Source: Pseudonocardia oceani
Lineage (GTDB): Bacteria > Actinomycetota > Actinomycetes > Mycobacteriales > Pseudonocardiaceae
Assembly (NCBI RefSeq): GCF_019263585.2
Contig: NZ_JADQDF010000001.1
Location: forward strand, 6,597,556 to 6,661,555
Length of the DNA stretch: 64,000 bases
Direction of reading: 5' to 3'
This document shows, piece after piece, positions 35,920 through 44,849 of the stretch. The notes beneath the pieces are model-generated. The model was given only the letters and a program-made list of their open reading frames with translations. It searched no databases and had not been told where the DNA came from. The translations under genes and the position numbers were made by a program. Numbering within the stretch: the stretch's first letter is position 1; each line of letters starts with the position of its first letter.

Positions 35920-38286
35920 GTGCCGGCCATGACCGCGGCGCCGCACCCCACCGTGCACGCGCTGCGCTCCGCCGTGCCCGCGTCCGGGGTCGCGGCCGCC
36001 ACCGCCTTCCTCCTCCTGGCCGGCCTGACGACCGCGCTCGACGGGGAGGCGCAGCAGTACGCGGGCAACCTCGGCGTGCTGGTGTTCGCCGGCGCGGCGG
36101 TGGCGGGATGCGCGCGGGCGTCGCGACGCTCCCGCGGGCGCACCCGCCGGGGGTGGGCCGCCCTGGCCGTCGCGGCCGCGTCCTGGGGCCTCGGGCAGAT
36201 CGTCTGGACCGTCCTGGAGACGCTCGGGATCACCACGCCCTTCCCGTCGTGGGCCGACATCGGCTACCTCGGCTTCCCCACGGCGGCGCTCGTCGGGTTC
36301 GCACTGCTCTCGCCCAACTCCGGCGGCCTCGCCACCTCCCGGCGCGTGCTCGACGCGCTGACGATCGGCTGCGGCCTCGGGCTCGTCGCCTGGTTCACCG
36401 TGGTCACCTCCGTGGCCGAGAACCGGCCGCTGGCCGACACCGCCGTCGCGCTGGCCTACCCGATCGCCGACGTCGTGCTGTGCACCGTCACCGTGCTCAC
36501 CCTCGCCCAGACCCGCGAGAAGCCGCTGCTGTGGACGCTGCTGGGGCTCTCCATGGCCGCGATGACCACGTCGGACGTGTGGTTCTCCTACGCCACCGCC
36601 GACGGCACGTACCTCACCGGATCCCCTGTCGACTGGGGCTGGTGGGCGGCGTTCCTGCTGCTGGGCACGGCCGGGTCGCTCATCACCGGGGCGCGGCAGA
36701 CCGAGCGTCCGCCGGTGCGCCCGACCGTCGCGCACGCCGGGCTGCTCCCCTACCTCCCGCTGGGCGCCGCGGTCGTCGTCGCCTCCGCCCAGTCGGCGTC
36801 GGGGCGCACGCTCGGGCCGTTCGCGGTCGGGCTGATCTCGGCGCTCGTCGCGCTCGTCCTGATCCGCCAGTACGCCACCATCCGCGACAACGAGAAGCTG
36901 GCCCGGACCGTCCAGCAGCGCGAGGACGAGCTCCACGACCTGGCCTTCCGCGACGGTCTCACCGGCCTGGCCAACCGCGCGCTGTTCCTCGACCGCCTCG
37001 GCCACGCCCTCGACCTCTCCGCCCGCGACCAGCGGCCCGTGTCGGTGGTGTTCCTCGACCTCGACGGGTTCAAGGCGGTCAACGACAGCCTCGGCCACGC
37101 GATGGGCGACGCCCTGCTCGTGCGGGTCGCCGAGCGCCTGCGCGGGCGCCTGCGCGCCGCCGACACCCTCGCCCGCCTGGGCGGCGACGAGTTCGCGGTG
37201 CTCGTCGAGCAGGGTCCGGTGCACGGGCACGACGCCACCGCGGTCGCGCGGTCGCTGCTCGACGCGTTCACCGCACCGTTCTCGATCGACGGCCGCACGG
37301 TCACGGTGTCGGCGAGCATCGGCGTCGCCACCGATGAGCCCGGCAGCGACGCGCCCGGTCCCGAGCAGGCCGCCGCGCTGCTGCACCGCGCCGACCTGGC
37401 CATGTACGCGGTCAAGGACGCCGGACGCGGCGGCGGGATCCTCGTGCACTCGCCGTCGCTGGGCCGGGGGCCCCGCCGCGAGGGTCCCGCGCTGCAGCAG
37501 GCGTTCGCCGACGCGCTCGAGCAGGGGCTGGTGCGCCCGGTGTTCCAGCCGGTCGTCGATCCGGTCACCGGACGGATCGGGGCGCTGGAGGCGCTGGCGC
37601 GGTGGACCCACCAGGGCGTCGAGGTCCCGCCCACGACGTTCGTGCCGCTCGCCGCGCGCACCGGGCTGTCCGAGCACCTGACGCGGCTGATGCTGGAGCA
37701 GTCCTGCGCGCAGCTAGCGCGGTGGAGCCGCGCGCTCGGGCACCGCAGGCTGCGGGTGGCGGTCAACGTCGACCCGACGGAGCTGACCGACGCCGCGATG
37801 CCCGCCCGCATCGCCGAGCTGTTCGCCCGCCACGACCTCGCCCCGGGCCAGCTCGCCCTGGAGATCACCGAGAGCACGATGACCTACCGCCCCGAGACGG
37901 CGCTCGACGTGCTCAACGACCTGCGCGCCGTGGGCGTCCGCCTCGCCCTCGACGACTTCGGCACCGGCTACTCGACGCTCGCGCGCCTGTCCAGCACGCC
38001 CGTCGACACGGTGAAGATCGACCGCTACTTCGTCGCCGACATCGACCACGACGCGCAGCGCAAGCGCTTCCTCGTCGGGCTCTTCGAGCTCACCCGCCAC
38101 CTCGGGCTGCGCACCGTGGCCGAGGGCGTCGAGCGGCCCGGCCAGCTCCAGGAGCTGCGCCGCGTGGGCTGCGACCTGGTGCAGGGCCACCTGATCGGCC
38201 GCCCGGCCCCCGCCGAGCTGCTCACGCCGGTGATCCTCGCCGAGCAGCCCGTGATCGACCCGGAGCTGCTCGGCCGGGTGGGCTGA
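35920..38286 (+). CDS. Membrane GGDEF-EAL protein (c-di-GMP turnover)
   Basis: A 788-residue protein. Residues 1-320 hold about ten hydrophobic segments forming a membrane sensor domain. A GGDEF domain follows with an intact RLGGDEF (421-425), and an EAL domain with LEALARW near 555, ENVDPTE-type NVDPTELTD, and DDFGTGYSTLARL. Both active-site signatures look complete, so diguanylate cyclase and phosphodiesterase activities are both possible. A coiled linker (about 325-345) joins membrane and cyclase parts. GTG 35920 and ATG 35929 are equally plausible starts; neither has a clear ribosome site. The 174 bases before the gene show no feature I can name. Confidence 0.92.
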   Translation: MPAMTAAPHPTVHALRSAVPASGVAAATAFLLLAGLTTALDGEAQQYAGNLGVLVFAGAAVAGCARASRRSRGRTRRGWAALAVAAASWGLGQIVWTVLETLGITTPFPSWADIGYLGFPTAALVGFALLSPNSGGLATSRRVLDALTIGCGLGLVAWFTVVTSVAENRPLADTAVALAYPIADVVLCTVTVLTLAQTREKPLLWTLLGLSMAAMTTSDVWFSYATADGTYLTGSPVDWGWWAAFLLLGTAGSLITGARQTERPPVRPTVAHAGLLPYLPLGAAVVVASAQSASGRTLGPFAVGLISALVALVLIRQYATIRDNEKLARTVQQREDELHDLAFRDGLTGLANRALFLDRLGHALDLSARDQRPVSVVFLDLDGFKAVNDSLGHAMGDALLVRVAERLRGRLRAADTLARLGGDEFAVLVEQGPVHGHDATAVARSLLDAFTAPFSIDGRTVTVSASIGVATDEPGSDAPGPEQAAALLHRADLAMYAVKDAGRGGGILVHSPSLGRGPRREGPALQQAFADALEQGLVRPVFQPVVDPVTGRIGALEALARWTHQGVEVPPTTFVPLAARTGLSEHLTRLMLEQSCAQLARWSRALGHRRLRVAVNVDPTELTDAAMPARIAELFARHDLAPGQLALEITESTMTYRPETALDVLNDLRAVGVRLALDDFGTGYSTLARLSSTPVDTVKIDRYFVADIDHDAQRKRFLVGLFELTRHLGLRTVAEGVERPGQLQELRRVGCDLVQGHLIGRPAPAELLTPVILAEQPVIDPELLGRVG

Positions 38287-38308
38287 TCCGCCCCTCGGGC
38301 CCGGCCCG

Positions 38309-38929
38309 CTACTCGAACCGGGACGGGTCGCCCGCGCCCACGCGGACGATCTCCGGCTCCGGGCCGGACAGGTCGACGACCGTGGTCGGCTCGGTGCCGC
38401 ACTCCCCCGAGTCGATGACGGCGTCGACCGCGTGGTCGAGCCGCTCCTTGATGTCCCAGCCCTGCGTCATCGGCTCCTCCTGGTCGGGGAGCAGCAGGGT
38501 GGAGGACAGCAGCGGCTCGCCCAGCTCCGCGAGCAGCGCCTGGGTGACGACGTGATCGGGGATGCGCACGCCGACCGTCTTCTTCTTCGGGTGCAGCAGC
38601 CGGCGCGGCACCTCCTTGGTGGCCGGCAGGATGAAGGTGTACTGGCCCGGCGTCGCCGCCTTCACCGACCGGAACACCGCGTTGCTGATCTGCACGAACT
38701 GGCCGAGCTGTGCGAAGTCGGCGCACACCAGCGTGAAGTGGTGCCGGTCGTCGAGGTGGCGGATCTCGCGGATACGGTCGAGCCCCTTGGCGTTGCCGAG
38801 CTGGCACCCCAGGGCGAAGCAGGAGTCGGTGGGGTAGGCGATCAGGCCGCCGTCGCGCACGACGTCGGCCACCTGGGTGATCGACCGGCGCTGCGGGTCG
38901 ACGGGGTGCACATCGAAGTAGCGGGCCAT
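38309..38929 (-). CDS. L-threonylcarbamoyladenylate synthase-like protein (Sua5/YciO/YrdC)
   Basis: A 206-residue YrdC-fold protein, closest to the YciO group: RRSITQVADVVRDGGLIAYPTDSCFALGCQLGNAKGLDR, the KKKTVGVRIPDH segment and a C-terminal TTVVDLSG. YrdC/Sua5 enzymes make threonylcarbamoyl-AMP for the tRNA t6A modification. YciO members share the fold but may not be the main enzyme. The lysine/arginine-rich nucleotide pocket (HPKKKTVGVR) is present. It is convergent with the GGDEF-EAL gene (22 bases). Confidence 0.88.
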   Translation of the reverse strand: MARYFDVHPVDPQRRSITQVADVVRDGGLIAYPTDSCFALGCQLGNAKGLDRIREIRHLDDRHHFTLVCADFAQLGQFVQISNAVFRSVKAATPGQYTFILPATKEVPRRLLHPKKKTVGVRIPDHVVTQALLAELGEPLLSSTLLLPDQEEPMTQGWDIKERLDHAVDAVIDSGECGTEPTTVVDLSGPEPEIVRVGAGDPSRFE

Positions 38930-38938
38930 GGCGCCACG

Positions 38939-39562
38939 CTAGCGCCCCAGGAACGCCCGCACGTGCGGCAGCACGTCCGCATCGATCCCGTGACCGCCCC
39001 CGTGCGGGAACTCCTCGACGGTCGCGCCGCAGCCGCGCAGCTGCGCCACCAGGGTCGCCGTCTCCGCGGCCGGCACGAGCGGGTCGTGGCGGCCGTTGGA
39101 GACCGCGACGCGCTTGCCGGAGAGGTCGACCTCGCCCCCGTCCCGGGAGACCGGACCGTCGCGGAACGGCACCATCGCCGCCAGCAGTACGGCGCCGGAG
39201 AGCACCTCGGGCCGGCGGAACAGCAGCGCCGACGCCGTGTTGGCGCCGTTGGAGAACCCGGCCGCGACCCACGGGCCCGGGTCGACGCCGACGACGAAGT
39301 CGGCCAGCTCGTCGACGCGCAACCGCAGGTCGTCCTCGTCGAGCACGCCCTCGGCCAGGCGCCGGAAGAAGCGGCTCATGCCGTTCTCCGTCACGCGCCC
39401 GCGCGGGGCGAGGACCGGCCCTGCGTCGTGTCCCCCCCACCCCAGGTGCTCGCGCAGCGGCAGCAGGTCGTGCTCGGTGCCCCCGGTGCCGTGCAGGAGC
39501 AGCAGCGGTGCGCCCTCACCGGGGAGCCAGACGTGCTCGAACGCACTCGCCGGGCCGTTCAC
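38939..39562 (-). CDS. Alpha/beta hydrolase (carboxylesterase/phospholipase type)
   Basis: A 207-residue hydrolase from GTG 39562. The oxyanion strand ends in LLLHGTGGTEHDLLPL, the nucleophile elbow is GFSNG, the acid lies in SNGRHDPLVP, and the histidine in GGGHGID. This small esterase type is often found beside ring-cleaving dioxygenase-like VOC genes (MhqD with MhqO in Bacillus). Here the GTG overlaps the VOC gene stop as GTGA, so the two are coupled. A role in quinone or electrophile response is inferred from that pairing. Confidence 0.87.
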   Translation of the reverse strand: MNGPASAFEHVWLPGEGAPLLLLHGTGGTEHDLLPLREHLGWGGHDAGPVLAPRGRVTENGMSRFFRRLAEGVLDEDDLRLRVDELADFVVGVDPGPWVAAGFSNGANTASALLFRRPEVLSGAVLLAAMVPFRDGPVSRDGGEVDLSGKRVAVSNGRHDPLVPAAETATLVAQLRGCGATVEEFPHGGGHGIDADVLPHVRAFLGR

Positions 39563-40503
39563 GAGGGCACCCGCAGCGGCGGCAGGGACGCCGCGATCTG
39601 CTCGCGCGTCGGCTCCAGCCACGGCGGCAGCTTCAGCGAGCGGCCCAGTTCCAGCAGCGGCTCGTCGACGGCGAAGCCCGGCTCGTCGGTGGCGATCTCG
39701 AACAGCACTCCCCCGGGTTCGTGGAAGTAGATCGAGGTGAAGTACTGCCGGTCGAGGATCTCGGTGACGTGCAGCCCGGCCTCGACGAGCTCGGAGCGCC
39801 ACAGCGCCTGCGTGGCCCGGTCGGCCACCCGGAACGCCACGTGGTGCACGGTGCCGCCGGCCTGCAGGCCCTTCGCGCGGCCGTCGGCGGCGACGTCGAG
39901 CACGGCCCCCGCCCCGCCGCCCGCCATGGCGAAGCGGGCGCGGTCGCCGTCCTCGCCGGCCGCGGTCATGCCGAGCAGCCCGGTGAGCAGCTCGACGGTC
40001 GGGTCGGGTAGGCGCTCGGACAGCGTCACCGCGTGCAGCCCGCGCACGGCGTGCTCGGCGGGCACGTCGGCCACGCCGTCCCAGCCCGAGCGGGTGTCGC
40101 CCGGCGCGGCGACGAGGTCGATCACGAGGCCGTCGGGGTCGCGGAAGGTGAGGACCTCCTCGCCGTCGCGGGTGCGCGGGCCCTCGTGCTCGACGCCCAT
40201 CCCCGCGATGCGGTTCTGCCACCAGCCCAGCGACTCCGGCGGCACGCTGAACGCGGTGGCCGTCGTGAGCCCGCTGCCCTGCCGCCCGGCCGGCACGCCC
40301 CGCCAGGGGAAGAACGTGAGGATCGTCGACGGCGACCCCGACGCGTCGCCGTAGTAGAGGTGGTAGGTGTCCGGCGCGTCGAAGTTGACGGTCTGCTTGA
40401 CCAGCCGCAGCCCGAGCGCGCGGGTGTAGAAGTCGACGTTGGCCTGCGGGTCCGAGGCGATGGCCGTGACGTGGTGCAGCCCGTGCGGCGCGATGTCCGT
40501 CAT
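39559..40503 (-). CDS. VOC-family ring-cleaving dioxygenase-like protein (MhqO/PcpA-like)
   Basis: A 314-residue protein with two vicinal oxygen chelate repeats. The first starts GLHHVTAIASDPQANVDFYTRALGLRLVKQTVNFD, and the second has GTVHHVAFRVADRATQALW. Metal ligands are HHVT, HHVAF and the E in PGGVLFEIATDEPGF. PcpA-type members cleave hydroquinones, and MhqO members respond to quinones in Bacillus. ATG 40503 is chosen over an adjoining GTG. It is coupled to the esterase downstream. No regulator of the MarR type is adjacent. Confidence 0.88.
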   Translation of the reverse strand: MTDIAPHGLHHVTAIASDPQANVDFYTRALGLRLVKQTVNFDAPDTYHLYYGDASGSPSTILTFFPWRGVPAGRQGSGLTTATAFSVPPESLGWWQNRIAGMGVEHEGPRTRDGEEVLTFRDPDGLVIDLVAAPGDTRSGWDGVADVPAEHAVRGLHAVTLSERLPDPTVELLTGLLGMTAAGEDGDRARFAMAGGGAGAVLDVAADGRAKGLQAGGTVHHVAFRVADRATQALWRSELVEAGLHVTEILDRQYFTSIYFHEPGGVLFEIATDEPGFAVDEPLLELGRSLKLPPWLEPTREQIAASLPPLRVPS

Positions 40504-40549
40504 CACCCCATACTAGTTGCTCACGCAAGGATCCGCAGGCGACGTCGGT

Positions 40550-41554
40550 CTACTTCTGCGAGAAGGCCGCGTCGAACGCCGCCGAGGGCGGGTCGAAGGC
40601 CTGCCTGCGCACGAACTCCAGCGCCTCCGGCGCCCCGACGAGCCGGTCCATCCCCGCGTCCTCCCACTCCACGGAGATCGGGCCGTCGTAGCCGATCGTG
40701 TTGAGCATCCGGAAGCACGCCTCCCACGGGACGTCGCCGTGTCCGGTGGAGACGAAGTCCCAGCCGCGGCGCGGGTCGGCCCACGCGAGGTGCGAGCCCA
40801 TGCGGCCGTTGCGGCCGTTGCCGACCTGGCGCTTCGCGTCCTTGCAGTCGACGTGGTAGATCCGGTCCTTGAAGTCCCAGAGGAACCCGACCGGGTCGAG
40901 GTCCTGCCACACGAAGTGGCTGGGGTCCCAGTTGAGGCCGAACGCCGGGCGGTGGTCCACGGCCTCGAGCGCCGCGACCGTCGTCCAGTAGTCGTAGGCG
41001 ATCTCGCTGGGGTGGACCTCGTGGGCGAACCGCACGCCGACCTCGTCGAACACGTCGAGGATCGGGTTCCAGCGGTCGGCGAAGTCGCGGTAGCCGGCGT
41101 CGACCATCGACTGCGGCACCGGCGGGAACATCGCCACGGTCTTCCAGATGCTCGACCCCGTGAACCCGACGACCGTGTCGACGCCGAGCTTCGCCGCGGC
41201 GCGCGCCGTGGTCCTCATGGCCTCGGCCGCCCGCTGCCGGACGCCCTCGGCGTCGCCGTCGCCCCACACGCGCGGAGACAGGATCGCCTCGTGCCGGGCG
41301 TCGATCGGGTCGTCGCAGACCGCCTGCCCGGTGAGGTGGTTGGAGATCGCGTGCACCTGCAGGCCGTACTTGTCCAGGATGTCGCGGCGGCCCTGGACGT
41401 AGGTGTCGTCCTCGACCGCGGCCCACACGTCGAAGTGGTCGCCCCAGCAGGCGATCTCCAGGCCGTCGTAGCCCCACCCCCCCGCCAGGCGCGCGACCTC
41501 CTCGAAGGGCAGGTCCGCCCACTGACCGGTGAACAGGGTGACCGGGCGTGCCAT
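40550..41554 (-). CDS. Sugar phosphate isomerase/epimerase (AP-endonuclease-like TIM barrel)
   Basis: A 334-residue xylose-isomerase-like TIM-barrel protein: PVTLFTGQWADLPFEEVARLAGGWGYDGLEIACWGDH, DKYGLQVHAISNHLTG, then metal-site segments EVHPSEIAYDY, NWDPSHFVWQ, HVDCKDAK and a final ISVEWEDAGMD. IolE/IolI-type enzymes act in inositol or other polyol breakdown. It is the last gene of the minus-strand transporter operon, overlapping the Gfo/Idh stop (ATGA), with GGAGGAG upstream. The substrate is likely the transported sugar or its keto form. Confidence 0.9.
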   Translation of the reverse strand: MARPVTLFTGQWADLPFEEVARLAGGWGYDGLEIACWGDHFDVWAAVEDDTYVQGRRDILDKYGLQVHAISNHLTGQAVCDDPIDARHEAILSPRVWGDGDAEGVRQRAAEAMRTTARAAAKLGVDTVVGFTGSSIWKTVAMFPPVPQSMVDAGYRDFADRWNPILDVFDEVGVRFAHEVHPSEIAYDYWTTVAALEAVDHRPAFGLNWDPSHFVWQDLDPVGFLWDFKDRIYHVDCKDAKRQVGNGRNGRMGSHLAWADPRRGWDFVSTGHGDVPWEACFRMLNTIGYDGPISVEWEDAGMDRLVGAPEALEFVRRQAFDPPSAAFDAAFSQK

Positions 41555-42708
41555 CAGCTCTCCTCCACTGCCTGCCAGCCGCTGCCCGCGGCGGCGGATC
41601 GGACCACGGCGTCGAGCACGAGCTGCACCTGCAGCCCGTCGGCGAACGACGGGACGGGGTCGGTGCCCGCCGCGACGTCGCGCACCAGGTCGACGACCTC
41701 GTGGGTGAACGTGTGCTCGTAGCCGAGCCCGTGGCCGGGCGGCCACCAGGCTCCGGCGTAGGGGTGCCCCGGTTCGGTGACGAGGATGCGCCGGAACCCG
41801 GCGACGTCCGGGTCGTCGGTGCCGTCGAAGAACTGGAGCTCGTTCATCTGCTCGAAGTCGAACGCGAGCGAGCCCGCGCTGCCGTTGACCTCGAGGCGGA
41901 TCTGGTTCTTGCGCCCGGTCGCGAAGCGCGTCGCCTCGAAGCTCGCGAGCGCGCCGCCGCCGAAGCGGCCGACGAACAGCGCCGCGTCGTCGACGGTGAC
42001 CGGTCCCCGGCCCTCCCCCGACGGCAGCGGGCGCTCGCGCACGAACGTCTCGGTGAGCCCGCTGACGCCCGACAGGCGGTCGCCGGTGACGAACTGCGCC
42101 AGGTCGACGACGTGCGCACCGATGTCGCCGAGTGCCCCCGACCCGGCGCGCTCGGCCTGCAGTCGCCACACCAGCGGCGCCTCGGGATCGACGATCCAGT
42201 CCTGCAGGTAGCTGGCGCGCACGTGGCGGACCTCGCCGATGCGCCCCTGCTCCACCAGGCGACGGGCCAGCGAGACCGCGGGCACGCGCCGGTAGTTGAA
42301 GCCGACCATGCTCCGCACGCCCGACGCCTGCGCCCGCTGCGCGGCGGCCACCATCGCCCGGGCCTCGTCGACGGTGTTGGCCAGCGGCTTCTCGCACAGC
42401 ACGTGCTTGCCCGCGTCCAGCGCCGCGATCGCGATCTCCGCGTGCGTGTCGCCGGGCGTGCAGACGTCGACGAGCTGGACGTCGTCGCGGGTGAGGAGGT
42501 CCTTCCAGTCCGTCTCGACGTCGCGCCACCCCAGCCGGTCGGCCGCGGCGCGCGCCGTCTCGGCGTTGCGCCCGCACAGCACGGCCATGTCCGGGGTGAG
42601 CGGCAGGTCGAAGAACCGGCCCGCCGTGCGCCACGCCTGGGAGTGGGCCGCCCCCATGAAGGCGTGGCCGACCATGCCGACGCCCAGACCGGGCCGTGCC
42701 ATGGTCAT
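41554..42708 (-). CDS. Gfo/Idh/MocA-family oxidoreductase
   Basis: A 384-residue NAD(P)-dependent sugar or polyol dehydrogenase. The Rossmann part has GVGMVGHAFMGAAHSQAW, VCTPGDTHAEIAIAALDAGKHVLCEKPLA (the EKP motif lysine) and VGFNYRRVPA. The C-terminal barrel has GSGALGDIGAHVVDLAQFVTG, which supplies the catalytic Asp/His pair. ATG 42708 overlaps the binding-protein stop (ATGA). Together with the isomerase it forms a two-step conversion typical of inositol or rare sugar pathways. Confidence 0.92.
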   Translation of the reverse strand: MTMARPGLGVGMVGHAFMGAAHSQAWRTAGRFFDLPLTPDMAVLCGRNAETARAAADRLGWRDVETDWKDLLTRDDVQLVDVCTPGDTHAEIAIAALDAGKHVLCEKPLANTVDEARAMVAAAQRAQASGVRSMVGFNYRRVPAVSLARRLVEQGRIGEVRHVRASYLQDWIVDPEAPLVWRLQAERAGSGALGDIGAHVVDLAQFVTGDRLSGVSGLTETFVRERPLPSGEGRGPVTVDDAALFVGRFGGGALASFEATRFATGRKNQIRLEVNGSAGSLAFDFEQMNELQFFDGTDDPDVAGFRRILVTEPGHPYAGAWWPPGHGLGYEHTFTHEVVDLVRDVAAGTDPVPSFADGLQVQLVLDAVVRSAAAGSGWQAVEES

Positions 42709-43760
42709 GATTCGAAGCCCAGGGGCAGGTAGGTGTCCACGTTCTCCTTGGTGATCGTGGCCGACGCCAGCGTGATCGACGTCGGCACCTCCTTCTCGAC
42801 GAGGTCGCCCATGCCGCGGTTCTGCGCGACGAGGCGGGCCAGCGCCATCGCCGAGGAGGCCATGGTGGGGCTGTAGGTGACCGTCGCCTTGAGCACCGAG
42901 GTGTCGGCCTTGATCTCGCGCATGGCGTTGGCCGAGCCCGCGCCGCCGACCATGAAGAACTCGCTGCGCCCGGCCTGGGTGATGGCCGCGAGGACGCCGA
43001 TGCCCTGGTCGTCGTCGTGGTTCCACACGGCGTCGAGCTGCGGGGCGGCCTGCAGCAGGTTGGCGGTGACGCGCTGGCCGCCCTGCGCGGTGAAGTCGGC
43101 GGCCTGGCGCGGGCCGACGGCGAAGCCGAAGGACGCCAGCGCGTCGGAGAAGCCCTGGCTGCGGGCCTGGGTCAGCGGCAGGTTGTCGATGCCGGCGATC
43201 TCGCCGATGACCGGGTTCGCCACGCCGGCGTCGCGCAGGCGGGTGCCGATGTAGGTGCCCGCGGAGACGCCCATGCCGTAGTTGTCGCCGCCGATCCAGG
43301 TGCGGTAGGCCAGCGGCGAGTCGAAGATCCGGTCGAGGTTGATGACCGGGATGCCCGCGTCCATCGCGCGGCGGCCCAGCGAGGTGAGCTGGCTGCCGTC
43401 GTTGGGCAGGATCACCAGCGCGTCGACGCCCTGGTTGATCAGCGTCTCGACGGCGGCGATCTGCTGGGTGATGTCGTTGGTCGGGTTGACCGCCTCCAGC
43501 GTCACGTCGCTGTACTGCCCGGCCTGCGCCTGGGCGTTCGCGGCGATGGCCGCGATCCAGCCGTGGTCGGCGGCGGGGGCGGAGAAGCCGATGGTCACCG
43601 GCGTTCCGGGCTCGGCGTTGTCGCCGGCGGCGGGGGCGGTGTTGGTGCCGGCCGGGGCGGGGGCGGCGGCATTGCTGGTGCAGGCCGCGGTCAGCGCGGC
43701 ACCCACACCGAGGGCGCCGACGAGGAAACCGCGGCGCGCGAGAGCGGACGTGTCGGACAT
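42705..43760 (-). CDS. Sugar ABC transporter substrate-binding lipoprotein
   Basis: A 351-residue periplasmic-binding-protein fold of the ribose/galactose (RbsB) group. The N-terminus carries a twin-arginine signal (ARRGFLVG) and a lipobox LTAAC, so the mature lipoprotein starts at C27. Binding-fold motifs are GFSAPAADHGWIAAI, INQGVDALVILPNDGSQL, GIPVINLDRIF and NHDDDQGIGVLAAI. It is the third gene of the transport operon. The ligand cannot be told from sequence; inositol, xylose-like sugars or sugar alcohols are possible. Confidence 0.92.
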   Translation of the reverse strand: MSDTSALARRGFLVGALGVGAALTAACTSNAAAPAPAGTNTAPAAGDNAEPGTPVTIGFSAPAADHGWIAAIAANAQAQAGQYSDVTLEAVNPTNDITQQIAAVETLINQGVDALVILPNDGSQLTSLGRRAMDAGIPVINLDRIFDSPLAYRTWIGGDNYGMGVSAGTYIGTRLRDAGVANPVIGEIAGIDNLPLTQARSQGFSDALASFGFAVGPRQAADFTAQGGQRVTANLLQAAPQLDAVWNHDDDQGIGVLAAITQAGRSEFFMVGGAGSANAMREIKADTSVLKATVTYSPTMASSAMALARLVAQNRGMGDLVEKEVPTSITLASATITKENVDTYLPLGFES

Positions 43761-43811
43761 GAGTGGGGCACTCCTTCGTGCGGGGGGGTCGTGCGGGGGG
43801 TGCGGGACGGG

Positions 43812-44849
43812 TCAGGTGGAGGCGCGCTGGGCGCGCGTCTGGATCAGGACGGCGACGACGATGATCACGCCCTTGGCGATGTTCTGGACCTCGGTCGCCA
43901 GGTTGTTCAGGACGAACAGGTTCGTGATCGTGGTGAAGACGAGCACGCCGAGGATCGAGCCGATGAGCGTGCCGCGGCCGCCCGTGAGGAGCGTGCCGCC
44001 GATGATCACCGCGGCGATGGCGTCGAGCTCGTAGAGCGTGCCGTGGGTGCTCGACCCCGTGGTGGTCAGCGAGGCGATCATGATCGCGGCGATGCCGCAG
44101 CAGAGCCCGGACAGGACGTAGAGCGCGATGGTGTGGCGCTTGACGTCGAGGCCGGCGAGGCGGGCCGCCTCGGGGTTGCCGCCGATGGCGAACGTGCGGC
44201 GGCCGAACGTGGTGCGGTTGAGCAGCACCCAGCCCAGCGCCACCACGGCGGCGAAGATGTACACCAGCAGCGGGATCCCGAGCAGGCGGGTGTTGGCGAT
44301 GCCGGCGATGACCGGGTCGACCACGATCTGGCTGCGCCGCCCGGAGATCCGCTCCGCGAGGCCCTGGGCCGTGATGAGCATCGCCAGCGTCACGATGAAC
44401 GGGACGATGCGGCCGTAGGCGATGAGCAGGCCGTTGACCAGGCCCGCCCCCGCGCCCACGGCGAGTGCGCAGAAGATCATGACCCACGGCCCGTAGGACT
44501 GGGTTGCGACGGTGGTCGCCCAGACCGAGGCCAGCGCCATCACCTTGCCGACGGACAGGTCGATCCCGCCGCCGATGATCACGAAGGTGACGCCGACGGT
44601 GATCACGCCGATGATCGACGCGGACGTGAGGATCGTCAGCAGGTTGGACGTCGTGGCGAACGTGTCGGCGGTCGAGACCCCGACCACGCACAGCAGCACG
44701 AGCACGGCGACGAGGCCGAGGTTGCGCCCGGCCCCGCTGTCGAGCAGGCGCGCCGCGCGCGAGGGGCCCCGGTCGGCGGCCGTCGCGGCCTTCTCGACCC
44801 GTCCGCTCTCGTCGGCGGCGGGCGCCGTGACCAGCTCCTGGTCAGGCAT
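43812..44849 (-). CDS. Sugar ABC transporter permease (RbsC-like)
   Basis: A 345-residue permease with about nine hydrophobic helices. It has the RbsC-type core GVITVGVTFVIIGGGIDLSVGKVMAL and the coupling/terminal segments GRRTFAIGGNPEAARLAGLDV and LTGGRGTLIGSILGVLV. It is between the ATPase (eight-base overlap at its start) and the binding protein (51 bases to the next start). A single permease probably acts as a homodimer. Confidence 0.93.
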   Translation of the reverse strand: MPDQELVTAPAADESGRVEKAATAADRGPSRAARLLDSGAGRNLGLVAVLVLLCVVGVSTADTFATTSNLLTILTSASIIGVITVGVTFVIIGGGIDLSVGKVMALASVWATTVATQSYGPWVMIFCALAVGAGAGLVNGLLIAYGRIVPFIVTLAMLITAQGLAERISGRRSQIVVDPVIAGIANTRLLGIPLLVYIFAAVVALGWVLLNRTTFGRRTFAIGGNPEAARLAGLDVKRHTIALYVLSGLCCGIAAIMIASLTTTGSSTHGTLYELDAIAAVIIGGTLLTGGRGTLIGSILGVLVFTTITNLFVLNNLATEVQNIAKGVIIVVAVLIQTRAQRAST